DNA of 37,161 nt from Paraprevotella stercoravium (GTDB lineage: Bacteria; Bacteroidota; Bacteroidia; Bacteroidales; Bacteroidaceae), in assembly GCA_018883665.1 (NCBI GenBank), contig JAHLFU010000057.1:1-37161 (forward strand), written 5' to 3'. A model generated the notes under the pieces. That model ran no database searches, was not told where the DNA came from, and saw only the letters and a list, made by a program, of their open reading frames with translations. Below, piece after piece: positions 7,318 through 16,601 of this stretch; positions within the stretch are counted from its first letter, which is position 1; every line of letters begins with the position of its first letter. Both the position numbers and the translations under genes were made by a program.

Positions 7318-8667
7318 TTAAGCCATTTCTTTGCGAAGCATATCCAAACCTTCGCGTACGATGCGCTGCAACTCCAATTTAGAAGAGTCAACAAACTCAC
7401 ACAAAGCGAAGTCCTCAGGAGCAACCTCATAGATACCCAATGCTTCCATACGGTCGATATCACCGGTGATGATAGCCTTAACCAAGTGTTCCGGGAAGAT
7501 ATCCATCGGGAATACACGATCGTACTCATTGCTCATGATCATGTGACGCTCGCCACCTTTCACACGGGCATCCAAAGTATATTCCTTCTTGCCGCACAAC
7601 CAACTGAAATAAGAACGGCTGGTAGAGAACTGGTCAAAACGAGGCATAATCCAACCCAGCATCTCGTGTACATCATCACCTTCCGGAATCACGTTCACCT
7701 CTGTTGAATGAGCACCCAAGAATCCGTTTGCTGTAGTCTTCTGACCGGTCATCACGTTTCCATCGATAATACGTACAGTCTTGTCTGTAGCAATACGACC
7801 GCTAAGCAAAGTAGTTAACTGCTGACCGACCTTAACCTGTGCATAAGCCGGAGACTTAACCTCAGAACCAGCCAAAGCGATGGTACGTGTCAGATCCACC
7901 TTACCGGTGTTGAACAGACGGCCGATAAAGATTACCTCCTCGGCACCGATAGTCCAAACAACCTCTCCTTTGTTAATCGGATCTACATGATTGATCTGAA
8001 CACCTACATTACCAGCAGGAGCCGGACCGTCGAACACGGTTACGGTAACATTCTTAGCCTGAGTCAAAGCTGCATTTTTCTGCTTGCTGCTCACACCAAG
8101 ATGAGTTTTGGCAATCTTTGACAATGCATCCAGACCTGTCTGGAAATCGCTTTCCTGACCAGCCAGTACATACTCAAAATCTGCAGCCAAAGGCATGGAG
8201 TTGAATGCAGACACGAAGATAGCCTTTGGAGTAACATCTGGAGTAGCCACTACGTCATAAGGACGCTGCTTGAAGAAAGCAAAGAGTCCGGACTCCAACA
8301 AGAGTTCCTTAACTGCATTGCCGTCCATAGATGCCACCTGCTTCTTTCCGAAGTCAACAGCCTGCTGCTCTGCATCAGCTTTTACCTGAACGCTTAACAC
8401 TTTACGACGTTCGCCACGCTCTACCAATGATACGGTTCCGCTCACTGGTGAAACGAACTTCACTGTAGGATGTGCCTTGTCTACAAACAAGGCTTCGCCG
8501 GCCTTAACGACATCACCCTCCTTGACTACCACTTTCGGCTTCATTCCCACGAAGCTGTCCGGAACCAAAGCATAGGTTCCCGGACAAGCTACCTGAAACT
8601 TTTCCTTGGCGGCTTTGCCCTTGAGATTGACATCAAGACCCTTACGTAATTTAATTACACTTGCCAT
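7318..8667 (-). CDS. nqrA: Na+-translocating NADH:quinone reductase subunit A
   Basis: First gene of the operon; 449 residues, the usual size of the peripheral cytoplasmic NqrA subunit. It starts MASVIKLRKGLDVNLKG, close to family consensus. It contains the biotinyl-lipoyl-like segment VVVKEGDVVKAGEALFVDKAHP (residues about 47-68), the SGTV turn after it, and the C-terminal conserved block RHMIMSNEYDRVFPMDIFPEHLVKAIITGD. NqrA has no membrane helix and docks on NqrB. The promoter box TAAATTTG at 8707-8714 faces the promoter of the divergent tamB-like gene, so the respiratory pump and the envelope gene share a 110-170 bp control region. Confidence 0.95.
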   Translation of the reverse strand: MASVIKLRKGLDVNLKGKAAKEKFQVACPGTYALVPDSFVGMKPKVVVKEGDVVKAGEALFVDKAHPTVKFVSPVSGTVSLVERGERRKVLSVQVKADAEQQAVDFGKKQVASMDGNAVKELLLESGLFAFFKQRPYDVVATPDVTPKAIFVSAFNSMPLAADFEYVLAGQESDFQTGLDALSKIAKTHLGVSSKQKNAALTQAKNVTVTVFDGPAPAGNVGVQINHVDPINKGEVVWTIGAEEVIFIGRLFNTGKVDLTRTIALAGSEVKSPAYAQVKVGQQLTTLLSGRIATDKTVRIIDGNVMTGQKTTANGFLGAHSTEVNVIPEGDDVHEMLGWIMPRFDQFSTSRSYFSWLCGKKEYTLDARVKGGERHMIMSNEYDRVFPMDIFPEHLVKAIITGDIDRMEALGIYEVAPEDFALCEFVDSSKLELQRIVREGLDMLRKEMA

Positions 8668-8706
8668 ATATTTGGATTATAAAAAATGGTTTTAATTAAA
8701 ACGGCG

Positions 8707-8714
8707 CAAATTTA
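8707..8714 (-). promoter_or_regulatory. -7 promoter box of the nqr operon
   Basis: TAAATTTG on the minus strand, about 40 bp before nqrA. It fits the Bacteroides TAnnTTTG consensus. No good TTTG is visible at -33. Confidence 0.6.
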
Positions 8715-8750
8715 CGTAAAATAATAGAAAAAGGGAAAGGTTTCTCCAAA

Positions 8751-8758
8751 TAAATTTG
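8751..8758 (+). promoter_or_regulatory. -7 promoter box of the tamB-like gene
   Basis: TAAATTTG on the plus strand. Transcription would begin near 8764, about 13 bases before the ATG at 8778. This supports that ATG, rather than the GTG at 8834, as the natural start. Confidence 0.6.
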
Positions 8759-8833
8759 TAATTTCGTCTATCAAAATATGATAAAAATATCAAAACGCTC
8801 AAGAAAATAACCCGTTGGCTGATCGGATGTATT

Positions 8834-11800
8834 GTGACTGTCTATCTGTCAGGCCTGATATTGCTGAATATTCCAGCAATACAGGTCCGTATGTCCACAC
8901 TTCTGGCAAACCGGCTCTCGGATTTTCTAAACACAGAAATAAGTATCGGACGCACGGATATGGGCCTATTGAACCGCATTATCCTGGATGATGTTCTCAT
9001 TATGGACCAGCAGCAGGATACCTTGTTGCGTGCAGCCCGTCTTTCAGCCAAGCTGGATTTAGGAGCTATTCTTAAAGGAAAAATTGTCATTAACAATGCA
9101 CAACTGTTCGGCTGTTATGTGAATATATATCAAAATAATCCGAAAGGGAAAACAAATCTCCAGTTCCTGATCGATGCATTTTCATCTAAAGACACAACTG
9201 CCCAAAAGGATATTGATTTACGCATCAACTCCGTTCTGGTCAGAAGAGGTGAAATACGCTTCAACAAGCACTATATAGCAGAAACCCCTGGTCAATTTAA
9301 TCCTGCACATATTCATCTGAAACAGCTGAGCACCAACATTGCCCTAAAGGCTTTCACCAAAGATTCGCTTAATTTTCAGGTAAAGCGCCTTTCATTCCAA
9401 GAACAATCCGGAATTCAATTAAATAAATTACATTTTAAGATTCTTGCCAATAAAAAAGAGGCTAAAATATCCGCATTGGAAATCAAACTTCCGGACAGCA
9501 ATCTGAAAATAGACACTCTTTATGCAAACTATTCCAATTCCCCCCAGTATATCGGTTGGAAGGAATGGTTTCAGACCTTACATGCCGGCATACGTATCAG
9601 CAACTCATTCATAGCCCCCAATGATCTGGCACCCTTTGTGCCAGCCCTGAAAGGAATCCATGAACCTATTCACATAAAGTTATATGGAGAATTGCTCCGG
9701 GAGCATATATTCTTTGACGAAATTCATCTGTATACAAAAGAACGGGAACTGGATGCCAGATCCCGCATATTGCTATATAGTCCGCTTAATAAAGAAAAGC
9801 AGAAGATTCATGCCTCTAACCTAAGTTTAAAGGCAGACAAAAGAGTCCTGAGTTTTTTACCGGAAGAGCAACAGAAAAAGCTTTCGGGAATAATTCCATA
9901 CGTAGAAAAAGTAGGATTTCTGGATTTTGACGGTGAAATAAAAGCGAATCATAACATTCTGACAGTAAACGGAAAAGCTGATTGTGAAGCGGGTTCACTC
10001 CACTTAAACGGAAGCTTTGGCAGCACAAAAAAATTCAAAGGACAGATTGCTTCCAACGCACTGCAATTAGACAAGATTCTAGGAACTGAGAATGATCTGG
10101 GAACCTTATCCTTCAATCTGAAAATAAACGGAGATCTGGAGCATAAGATTCCCAAAATCCAAGCAAAAGGAAATATTCAAAACATAGAATTCAAGACTTA
10201 CAACTATCAAAACATTCAGATTGACGGTAAATACGATACAAAAGGATTCCAAGGCAGTGTTGCCATGGAAGATCCTAACGGTACAATCCAAATAAACGGT
10301 AAAGTAAACCCATACCAAAAAGAACCGGCAGTAAACCTGAAGATAAGTCTGAACCAAGTATCTCCGCACGAACTGAAGTTGTCAGAACGTTTCTCCGGAA
10401 TCAAACTTACCACCGAAGTAAATGCAGACTTTACAGGAATTCATGCCGATGATATCAATGGCAATCTCAGCATCATGGATTTACAGGTTGAGAACAATAA
10501 CGAAAACCACAATTTCGGCAATATAATACTTGACTGGCAGAAAAAAGGACCAAAAGAAAAAAACATCAAACTGCAAAGTAATTTTATTCAGGCATCGGTA
10601 ACAGGAGAATTCACGTTCAAGGATCTGATAAACAATATAAAATACTCTATCTCTGAATATCTGCCCGGACTCATAGAAGCACCGGAAAAGAAAATGCCAG
10701 AGTGTCAGATCAATGCAATGGTTCACATACAGAATCTGGATGCAGTGAAGTGTATCTTAGGCACTCCGATTTCTTTCGGACAAGCTGCCTATATCAATGC
10801 ATTTTACAACAGCAAAAAAAGTCTCACACAAATACAGGTAAATGCTCCTCACATCATATATGGTACAGAAAACATAAAGAACCTATATGTAAACTACTCC
10901 GGAAGCAATGGTTTTCTAAACGGAAACCTGTCTCTTGCCAGAGAAATGAATCAGAAAATGGTCCATATTGATGTCAATACAAATATTCAAGACGGCATTC
11001 TGTACAACCAGTTACATTGGAATATCCCTAAAAACAAAAAATATTCAGGCACAATTGCCCTTAATGCATTATTTGAAGAAACTCCGGAAAAAAAGACTAG
11101 AACCATAATCAACTTCAATCCGAGCGAAATCGTAATTAACGATTCCATTTGGCATGTCCATTCGGCTCAGGTCGACATTCATCCGGAAAAAATTCTTATT
11201 GACAATTTTCTCATTGATCAGTCTGCCGACAGATACCTAAGCATAAAAGGATCAGTTTCAGACCAAGACAATGACTCTCTGGTAGCTAATTTAAAGAACA
11301 TCAATTTGCAATATGTGTTTAACATGATCAACTTCCATGCGGTTGAATTTGACGGATTCGCCACAGGAAAAGTTTATGCACATAATCTGAAATCAGACCC
11401 CACAATTGAAGCCTACCTGAATGTACAAGATTTCACGTTTAATCTGGCTAAAATGGGAAATATGAACGCCTACGCAAGATGGAAAAAAAGCGAACAGTCA
11501 ATTTCTTTAAATGCTCAAATGAATGATCTGGCAGAAAACAGTATGACGCGTGTAGACGGCACCGTAACACCAGGACATGCACCGGGAAGCGGATTGAACC
11601 TGAACATCACTGCAAATAACACCAACCTGTATTTTCTGAATCAATATACAAGCGGTATCTTTACAAACCTCCAGGGAAGAACTACCGGAAACCTGAGAGT
11701 CTTTGGACCATTTGGAGGTATCGACATAGAAGGCGACATGATGGTAAAACATGCAAACATGAAAGTTGATATTCTAAATACCAAATATCATATGTATAAC

Positions 11801-13318
11801 AATATGATAACCATACGTCCCGGAAAAATCATCTTTAAGAATGCGATAATCTATGATGAAAACGGCGGAACCCAAACCGAAGGTCATAAAGCCGTAATAA
11901 ACGGAGTACTCGCCCATGATCATTTTTCCAAAATGACTTATGATTTAGATATCAAGACAGACCGTCTACTGGCATATGATCAGGAAGAGTTCGGCGATGA
12001 ATTATTCTGTGGTACGGCAATTGCTTCTGGAAGTGTTGGCATCAAAGGTTCTCCAGGAATTTTAAATGTTGACATCAACGCATGGCCGGAAGAGGGCACT
12101 CTATTCCAATACAACTTGTCACGCCCTGACGTACTTACCGAAAATCAATTTGTAAAATTCGTATCAAATAAAAAAGAGAATAATAAGAACAACAACCTAA
12201 TATTTGAAAATGAAACGAACAACTTTATTTCCAACAAAGTAGAAAGCAACCAGCCTCTAACAACAGAGCCAACCGAAAATACCAGCGACGTACGTGTCGA
12301 TTTCAATCTGCACATTACCCCAAGGGCAACTTTGAGAATCCTGATGGACGCTCGGGCCGGAGACTATGTTTCAGTCAATGGAAATGGAAACATCAAAGCA
12401 TCTTTCTATAATAAAGGAAAATTTCAGATGTACGGAACCTTTACGGTTCAGGAAGGCATCTACAAACTGTCATTACAAGATGTTATCCGTAAGGATTTTA
12501 TCCTTTCTCCCGGTGGAAGCATCGTATTCGGCGGTGATCCCAACGAAGCAGCTCTGAAATTACAGGCTATTTACAGTGTGCCATCCGTCTCCCTCAATGA
12601 CTTAAGCTCAACAACCTTTAGTCAGAATAATGTGCGTGTAAATTGCCTGATGAACATACAAGGCAAAGCCAAACAGCCACATATCAGTTTTGATTTCGAT
12701 ATTCCAAATGTCAATGAGGACGAAAAGCGCATGGTTAAAAGCCTGATCAGTACAGAAGAAGAAAAAAACATGCAAATTGTCTACCTGCTTGGTATTGGAC
12801 GCTTCTATACCTACAATTATAATAATCCGGAGCAAAGCCAATCGTCTGTAGCCATGAAATCGCTCCTGTCTTCAACCCTGAGCGGACAACTTAATGAGAT
12901 GTTATCCAATATCATTGGCAACAACAACTGGAATTTTGGAACAAATCTAAGCACAGGCGAACAGGGATGGAGTGATATGGACGTAGAAGGATTACTTTCA
13001 GGAAGACTACTGAACAACCGCTTACTGATCAACGGTAATTTCGGCTATCGGGACAATACAAATACCTATAAATCATCTAATTTTATCGGTGATTTTGACA
13101 TTCAGTGGCTACTCACTCCCAATGGTAACCTTTCCCTGAAAGCCTACAGTGAAACCAACGACCGATATTTTACAAAATCATCACTGACCACCCAAGGTAT
13201 TGGTATACAGTTTAAAAAAGACTTCGGCTCTTGGAAAGATCTGTTTCGCATCTCAAGAAGGAGAAGACCAGACATACTGAAACTGGATTCTGTAACACAG
13301 AAAAAAATACAGGAATAA
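8834..13318 (+). CDS. TamB-like translocation/assembly module protein (DUF490), start probably frameshifted
   Basis: A 1494-residue (as read) AsmA/TamB-superfamily protein. These are long beta-groove proteins anchored in the inner membrane that span the periplasm and serve outer-membrane protein assembly or lipid transport. The body is repetitive beta-rich sequence. The last 300 residues match the DUF490/TamB C-terminal domain (GNGNIKASFYNKGKFQMYGTF, DVIRKDFILSPGGSIVFGGDP, LLSSTLSGQLNEMLS). The only in-frame start is GTG 8834, which would cut the membrane anchor in half. An ATG at 8778 reads MIKISKRSRK and then stops at 8808. One extra A in the A-run near 8804-8807 joins it to ITRWLIGCIVTVYL, giving a basic N-terminus plus a full anchor and 1513 residues. 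I infer a one-base deletion. It ends at a shared bidirectional terminator. Confidence 0.9.
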   Translation: MTVYLSGLILLNIPAIQVRMSTLLANRLSDFLNTEISIGRTDMGLLNRIILDDVLIMDQQQDTLLRAARLSAKLDLGAILKGKIVINNAQLFGCYVNIYQNNPKGKTNLQFLIDAFSSKDTTAQKDIDLRINSVLVRRGEIRFNKHYIAETPGQFNPAHIHLKQLSTNIALKAFTKDSLNFQVKRLSFQEQSGIQLNKLHFKILANKKEAKISALEIKLPDSNLKIDTLYANYSNSPQYIGWKEWFQTLHAGIRISNSFIAPNDLAPFVPALKGIHEPIHIKLYGELLREHIFFDEIHLYTKERELDARSRILLYSPLNKEKQKIHASNLSLKADKRVLSFLPEEQQKKLSGIIPYVEKVGFLDFDGEIKANHNILTVNGKADCEAGSLHLNGSFGSTKKFKGQIASNALQLDKILGTENDLGTLSFNLKINGDLEHKIPKIQAKGNIQNIEFKTYNYQNIQIDGKYDTKGFQGSVAMEDPNGTIQINGKVNPYQKEPAVNLKISLNQVSPHELKLSERFSGIKLTTEVNADFTGIHADDINGNLSIMDLQVENNNENHNFGNIILDWQKKGPKEKNIKLQSNFIQASVTGEFTFKDLINNIKYSISEYLPGLIEAPEKKMPECQINAMVHIQNLDAVKCILGTPISFGQAAYINAFYNSKKSLTQIQVNAPHIIYGTENIKNLYVNYSGSNGFLNGNLSLAREMNQKMVHIDVNTNIQDGILYNQLHWNIPKNKKYSGTIALNALFEETPEKKTRTIINFNPSEIVINDSIWHVHSAQVDIHPEKILIDNFLIDQSADRYLSIKGSVSDQDNDSLVANLKNINLQYVFNMINFHAVEFDGFATGKVYAHNLKSDPTIEAYLNVQDFTFNLAKMGNMNAYARWKKSEQSISLNAQMNDLAENSMTRVDGTVTPGHAPGSGLNLNITANNTNLYFLNQYTSGIFTNLQGRTTGNLRVFGPFGGIDIEGDMMVKHANMKVDILNTKYHMYNNMITIRPGKIIFKNAIIYDENGGTQTEGHKAVINGVLAHDHFSKMTYDLDIKTDRLLAYDQEEFGDELFCGTAIASGSVGIKGSPGILNVDINAWPEEGTLFQYNLSRPDVLTENQFVKFVSNKKENNKNNNLIFENETNNFISNKVESNQPLTTEPTENTSDVRVDFNLHITPRATLRILMDARAGDYVSVNGNGNIKASFYNKGKFQMYGTFTVQEGIYKLSLQDVIRKDFILSPGGSIVFGGDPNEAALKLQAIYSVPSVSLNDLSSTTFSQNNVRVNCLMNIQGKAKQPHISFDFDIPNVNEDEKRMVKSLISTEEEKNMQIVYLLGIGRFYTYNYNNPEQSQSSVAMKSLLSSTLSGQLNEMLSNIIGNNNWNFGTNLSTGEQGWSDMDVEGLLSGRLLNNRLLINGNFGYRDNTNTYKSSNFIGDFDIQWLLTPNGNLSLKAYSETNDRYFTKSSLTTQGIGIQFKKDFGSWKDLFRISRRRRPDILKLDSVTQKKIQE

Positions 13319-13320
13319 AA

Positions 13321-13360
13321 AAATACAGGCCGCATCCGAATCCAGGTGCGGCCTGTATTT
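13321..13360. terminator. Bidirectional terminator between tamB-like and thrE-like genes
   Basis: Perfect 14-bp stem AAATACAGGCCGCA / TGCGGCCTGTATTT with a 12-base loop, T-rich on the plus side. It starts two bases after the tamB-like stop codon and 26 bp from the convergent exporter's stop codon, so it serves both genes. Confidence 0.85.
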
Positions 13361-13385
13361 TTATAATCAAATTCTTAATATAGAT

Positions 13386-14762
13386 TTACCACTCGATAAA
13401 TTTACCACGCTCACGTCTTTTACGCAATTCTTCCTGTAGGAAACGCTGACGATCCTTGGCAATAAAACGACGTGCAAAAATATTTGGAATAGCAACGCCC
13501 AAGGCAATACAGAAAATTACCATACCGGAATTTACGCCGCTCTCCAAAGCTTTCATAAACGGTGTAATCTGATCCAAGGACTTCACATTCATACTGATAA
13601 AACCTAAAAGCATACGATACATCAATACTCCCGGAATCATTGGAATCACAGATGGAATGGTCAACACGTGATTAGGCACATGGAACCAGTGAACAGCTTT
13701 AATCGCAATGAGACTTACCAATACAGAACCGGCAAAAGATCCCATTACCAGTCCCATATCCAAACCGATATTATTCGTACTTGGACCCAAATTCACAAAG
13801 TTACGCGTACATACAGCCAAAATACCACCGATGGCCACAACCCAAAGCAAACGACGCGGAATATTAAAGATCATGGAGAAACCCATCGCTGAAATGGCAG
13901 CAGCAATAGCATATTCCCAATAAGCATGATGAGGCACAATACTCAGAGTTGCAAATAATTCCGGAATATTACAGAACTTGATGACAAAGGTAATACCGAA
14001 CGCCATCGAAGTGACAATCAACAATGTATTGACCGCACGCACGATACCCACCTGGATATAATTGTCGAGCATATCATCCACAAAATTAATCAAAGGTACA
14101 CCCGGAACGATAAACAGGGCACAAGCCAACAACGGATGATAAGGAGTGCTGGTCCATTCCGAAGGCAGATAAGTCGTAGACCAGGCAATCAGTGTCGAAA
14201 TGAATGCGGCAATGGCAATGCTCATATAGTGATTGATCCCCCACTCATTGCAGATAGCACGCACACGCATACCCAAAATAGCCGCAATGGAAGCATAAAG
14301 GAAAGCCACCCAGTCACAACCGAACTGAATACAGAATCCGCCACAGGCAAAACCGGCACCAATTGCTACCTGCCAGGGAGTGTAGTTGCGTTTTTTGGTA
14401 CGAATCTTTTCCAGTTCAGCCTCATACTGATCCAGAGAATAATCTTGCTCAATGGCTCTCCATGACAATTTGCTGACTTCCGAAATAGCAGTCATGTTCA
14501 CACCATGATGTTCACACTTCTGAAGTTTGGAGAAAGAGTGGGCATTGTCACTCAGGTTCACTTGCAGCATGGTAAAACCGACGTCTATGTGCAGTTTATC
14601 CTCCGGCAAGCCCAAGTAGGCTGCTACCCGATTCATGTTGCGTACAACTCTATTGGTGTCGGCCAGACTTTCTACCAATAATTTTCCGGTTCTCAATAAT
14701 AAATCTAACTTTCTTCTGATCAATAACAGATCCTGCTGGTCTTCTTGTTTGTGCTCCAACAT
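13386..14762 (-). CDS. Threonine/serine exporter family protein (ThrE-like)
   Basis: A 458-residue membrane protein. The N-terminal half (about residues 1-270) carries the DUF1212/ThrE pattern: a soluble lead segment ending in the EKIRTKKRNYTPW region, then five hydrophobic helices including FIVPGVPLINFVDDMLDNY. The C-terminal half (about 280-440) is the DUF3815 half with GMGFSMIFNIPRRLL and PSVIPMIPGVLMYRM. Many bacteria split these into two genes; here they are fused, as in ThrE itself. Predicted to export threonine, serine or related small amino acids by secondary transport; the substrate is inferred from family only. It has its own promoter box at 14808-14815. Confidence 0.88.
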   Translation of the reverse strand: MLEHKQEDQQDLLLIRRKLDLLLRTGKLLVESLADTNRVVRNMNRVAAYLGLPEDKLHIDVGFTMLQVNLSDNAHSFSKLQKCEHHGVNMTAISEVSKLSWRAIEQDYSLDQYEAELEKIRTKKRNYTPWQVAIGAGFACGGFCIQFGCDWVAFLYASIAAILGMRVRAICNEWGINHYMSIAIAAFISTLIAWSTTYLPSEWTSTPYHPLLACALFIVPGVPLINFVDDMLDNYIQVGIVRAVNTLLIVTSMAFGITFVIKFCNIPELFATLSIVPHHAYWEYAIAAAISAMGFSMIFNIPRRLLWVVAIGGILAVCTRNFVNLGPSTNNIGLDMGLVMGSFAGSVLVSLIAIKAVHWFHVPNHVLTIPSVIPMIPGVLMYRMLLGFISMNVKSLDQITPFMKALESGVNSGMVIFCIALGVAIPNIFARRFIAKDRQRFLQEELRKRRERGKFIEW

Positions 14763-14807
14763 AAATTAATTTTTATATACAAAAAAATCGATATATCTTT
14801 CGGAGTG

Positions 14808-14815
14808 CAAAAGTA
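14808..14815 (-). promoter_or_regulatory. -7 promoter box of the ThrE-like gene
   Basis: TACTTTTG on the minus strand, about 46 bp upstream of the start codon. It fits TAnnTTTG. Confidence 0.55.
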
Positions 14816-14913
14816 TAAAAAAATCACCAACCCGACAACGTATAACTGATATTTAACCCAATCTTACAGCACCTTAGCGACTCTGCAAAAGACAGAAGCC
14901 ATCCTTAAAAAGG

Positions 14914-14956
14914 AAAGAGCATGCTTACGGGACTCTTCCCCGAAAGCATGCTCTTT
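14914..14956 (-). terminator. Terminator of proS
   Basis: Perfect 13-bp stem AAAGAGCATGCTT / AAGCATGCTCTTT with a 17-base loop, followed on the minus strand by CCTTTTTAAGG. It lies about 40 bp beyond the proS stop codon. Confidence 0.78.
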
Positions 14957-14997
14957 TCTATTATTTTTATCCTCTCTCAAAAACGAGAAGCTGTATT

Positions 14998-16479
14998 TTA
15001 ATAAGAACGGGCAATCAAGACTCTGCACTTTGCAGGTTTTCCGCTCACCATGTCTACTCCTGGAGTCTGCTCAAATTCAAATGGCACACAACGGATTGTT
15101 GCCTGAGTATCCTCCTTGATCTTAGCTTCCGTCTCGGCTGTTCCATCCCAGTGACACAGGAAGAAACCGCCGTCCTTAACTCGTTTCTTAAAGTCTTCGT
15201 AATCATCACACTCGTAAATATGTGCATCACGGTAAGCCTTGGCTTTGGCAAAGATATTGTTCTGAATATCATCCAACAAGTCTTTGACATACTGTTCAAT
15301 ACCGTCCATCGTACGGGTTTCTTTCTCCAAAGTATCACGACGCATGATCTCCACCGTATTATTCTCCAGATCACGGGCACCGATAACCAGACGTACAGGT
15401 ACTCCCTTCAGCTCATAATCCGCAAACTTAAAGCCCGGACGCTTGTTGTCGGCATTGTCATATTTCACAGAAACGCCCATAGCACGCAGATTGGCCGCAA
15501 TACCTTCAACCTTGGCATCAATAGCTGCCAATTGTTCCTCATTTTTATAAATTGGCACGATAACCACCTGAATCGGAGCCAACTTTGGAGGTAATACCAG
15601 ACCGTTGTCATCCGAATGAGTCATAATCAGAGCGCCCATCAAACGGGTGGATACACCCCATGAAGTAGCCCACGCATACTCCAGCTTGTTCTCCTTATTG
15701 ATGAACTGCACATCAAACGCCTTTCCGAAGTTCTGACCCAAGAAATGAGAAGTACCACTCTGCAAAGCTTTTCCATCTTGCATCATCGCCTCAATGGTAT
15801 AAGTATCCAAGGCACCGGCAAAACGCTCTGTCTCACTTTTCACACCTTGCACTACCGGTACAGCCATATACTTCTCGGCAAAATCAGCATAAACCTTCAG
15901 CATCTGCTTGGCACGATCTTCCGCTTCCTCGCGGGTAGCGTGAGCGGTGTGACCTTCCTGCCACAGGAATTCAGCAGTACGCAAGAACAGACGGGTGCGC
16001 ATCTCCCAACGCATCACATTACACCACTGATTGCACAACACCGGCAGATCGCGATAACTCTGAATCCAGTTACGGAAAGTATTCCAGATGATCGTTTCAG
16101 AAGTTGGACGGATAATCAATTCTTCCTCCAGCTTGGCAGCCGGATCTACCACCACCCCGTTCTTTTCCTCATTGGTTTTCAAACGATAATGAGTCACCAC
16201 TGCGCATTCTTTTGCAAAACCTTCTACATGCTCAGCTTCCTTACTCAGGAAAGATTTCGGAATCAACAATGGAAAATATGCATTCTGCACCCCTGTTTCC
16301 TTAAATTTATCATCCAGAATGCGCTGCATTTTTTCCCAAATAGCATAGCCGTAAGGTTTGATTACCATACAACCACGCACGTCTGACTGCTCGGCCAAAT
16401 CGGCTTTTACAACCAGTTCGTTATACCATTGAGAATAGTTTTCGCTTCTCTTCGTCAGATTTTTCAGTTCTTTAGCCAT
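14998..16479 (-). CDS. proS: Prolyl-tRNA synthetase (eukaryote/archaeon-type)
   Basis: Charges tRNA-Pro with proline. The 493-residue protein is of the short archaeal/eukaryotic class, with no editing insertion in the catalytic core and a C-terminal extension ending in Tyr (VLIARSY). Class II motifs seen are motif 2 CNVMRWEMRTRLFLRTAEFLWQEGHTAH (around residues 160-190) and motif 3 around GVSTRLMGALIMTHSDDNGLVLPP. The anticodon-binding domain follows at about 300-400, then the Cys-containing C-terminal domain (FLCHWDG, IRCVPFE). The frame extends ten codons upstream to a TTG at 16509. That TTG lies inside the -7 box, so the ATG at 16479 (leader about 20 bases) is the real start. Confidence 0.95.
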   Translation of the reverse strand: MAKELKNLTKRSENYSQWYNELVVKADLAEQSDVRGCMVIKPYGYAIWEKMQRILDDKFKETGVQNAYFPLLIPKSFLSKEAEHVEGFAKECAVVTHYRLKTNEEKNGVVVDPAAKLEEELIIRPTSETIIWNTFRNWIQSYRDLPVLCNQWCNVMRWEMRTRLFLRTAEFLWQEGHTAHATREEAEDRAKQMLKVYADFAEKYMAVPVVQGVKSETERFAGALDTYTIEAMMQDGKALQSGTSHFLGQNFGKAFDVQFINKENKLEYAWATSWGVSTRLMGALIMTHSDDNGLVLPPKLAPIQVVIVPIYKNEEQLAAIDAKVEGIAANLRAMGVSVKYDNADNKRPGFKFADYELKGVPVRLVIGARDLENNTVEIMRRDTLEKETRTMDGIEQYVKDLLDDIQNNIFAKAKAYRDAHIYECDDYEDFKKRVKDGGFFLCHWDGTAETEAKIKEDTQATIRCVPFEFEQTPGVDMVSGKPAKCRVLIARSY

Positions 16480-16506
16480 AATTTTATCACAAGTTATTTC
16501 TTTGCG

Positions 16507-16514
16507 CAAAATTA
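16507..16514 (-). promoter_or_regulatory. -7 promoter box of proS
   Basis: TAATTTTG on the minus strand, about 28 bp upstream of the ATG at 16479. It is back to back with the box of the OmpA-like gene at 16557-16564. Confidence 0.6.
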
Positions 16515-16556
16515 CAAAAAACTTTTTATTCCTTGTGTGAAAAAGAAAAAATGTCT

Positions 16557-16564
16557 TATCTTTG
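16557..16564 (+). promoter_or_regulatory. -7 promoter box of the OmpA-like lipoprotein gene
   Basis: TATCTTTG on the plus strand, with a partial -33 element (CTTG at 16532-16535) about 21 bp upstream. The start codon is 37 bp downstream. Confidence 0.65.
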
Positions 16565-16601
16565 CCTACGTTTTGAAGAATTTTTAATTTAGAAGTTAAC
16601 T

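Noticed and set aside
7162..7707. 181-codon plus-strand frame antisense to nqrA/nqrB
   Set aside because: Both nqr genes are strongly conserved on the other strand; the frame has no promoter, ribosome site or recognisable domain.
15745..16386. 213-codon plus-strand frame antisense to proS
   Set aside because: Shadow of the ProRS catalytic domain; no upstream signals and low-complexity composition.
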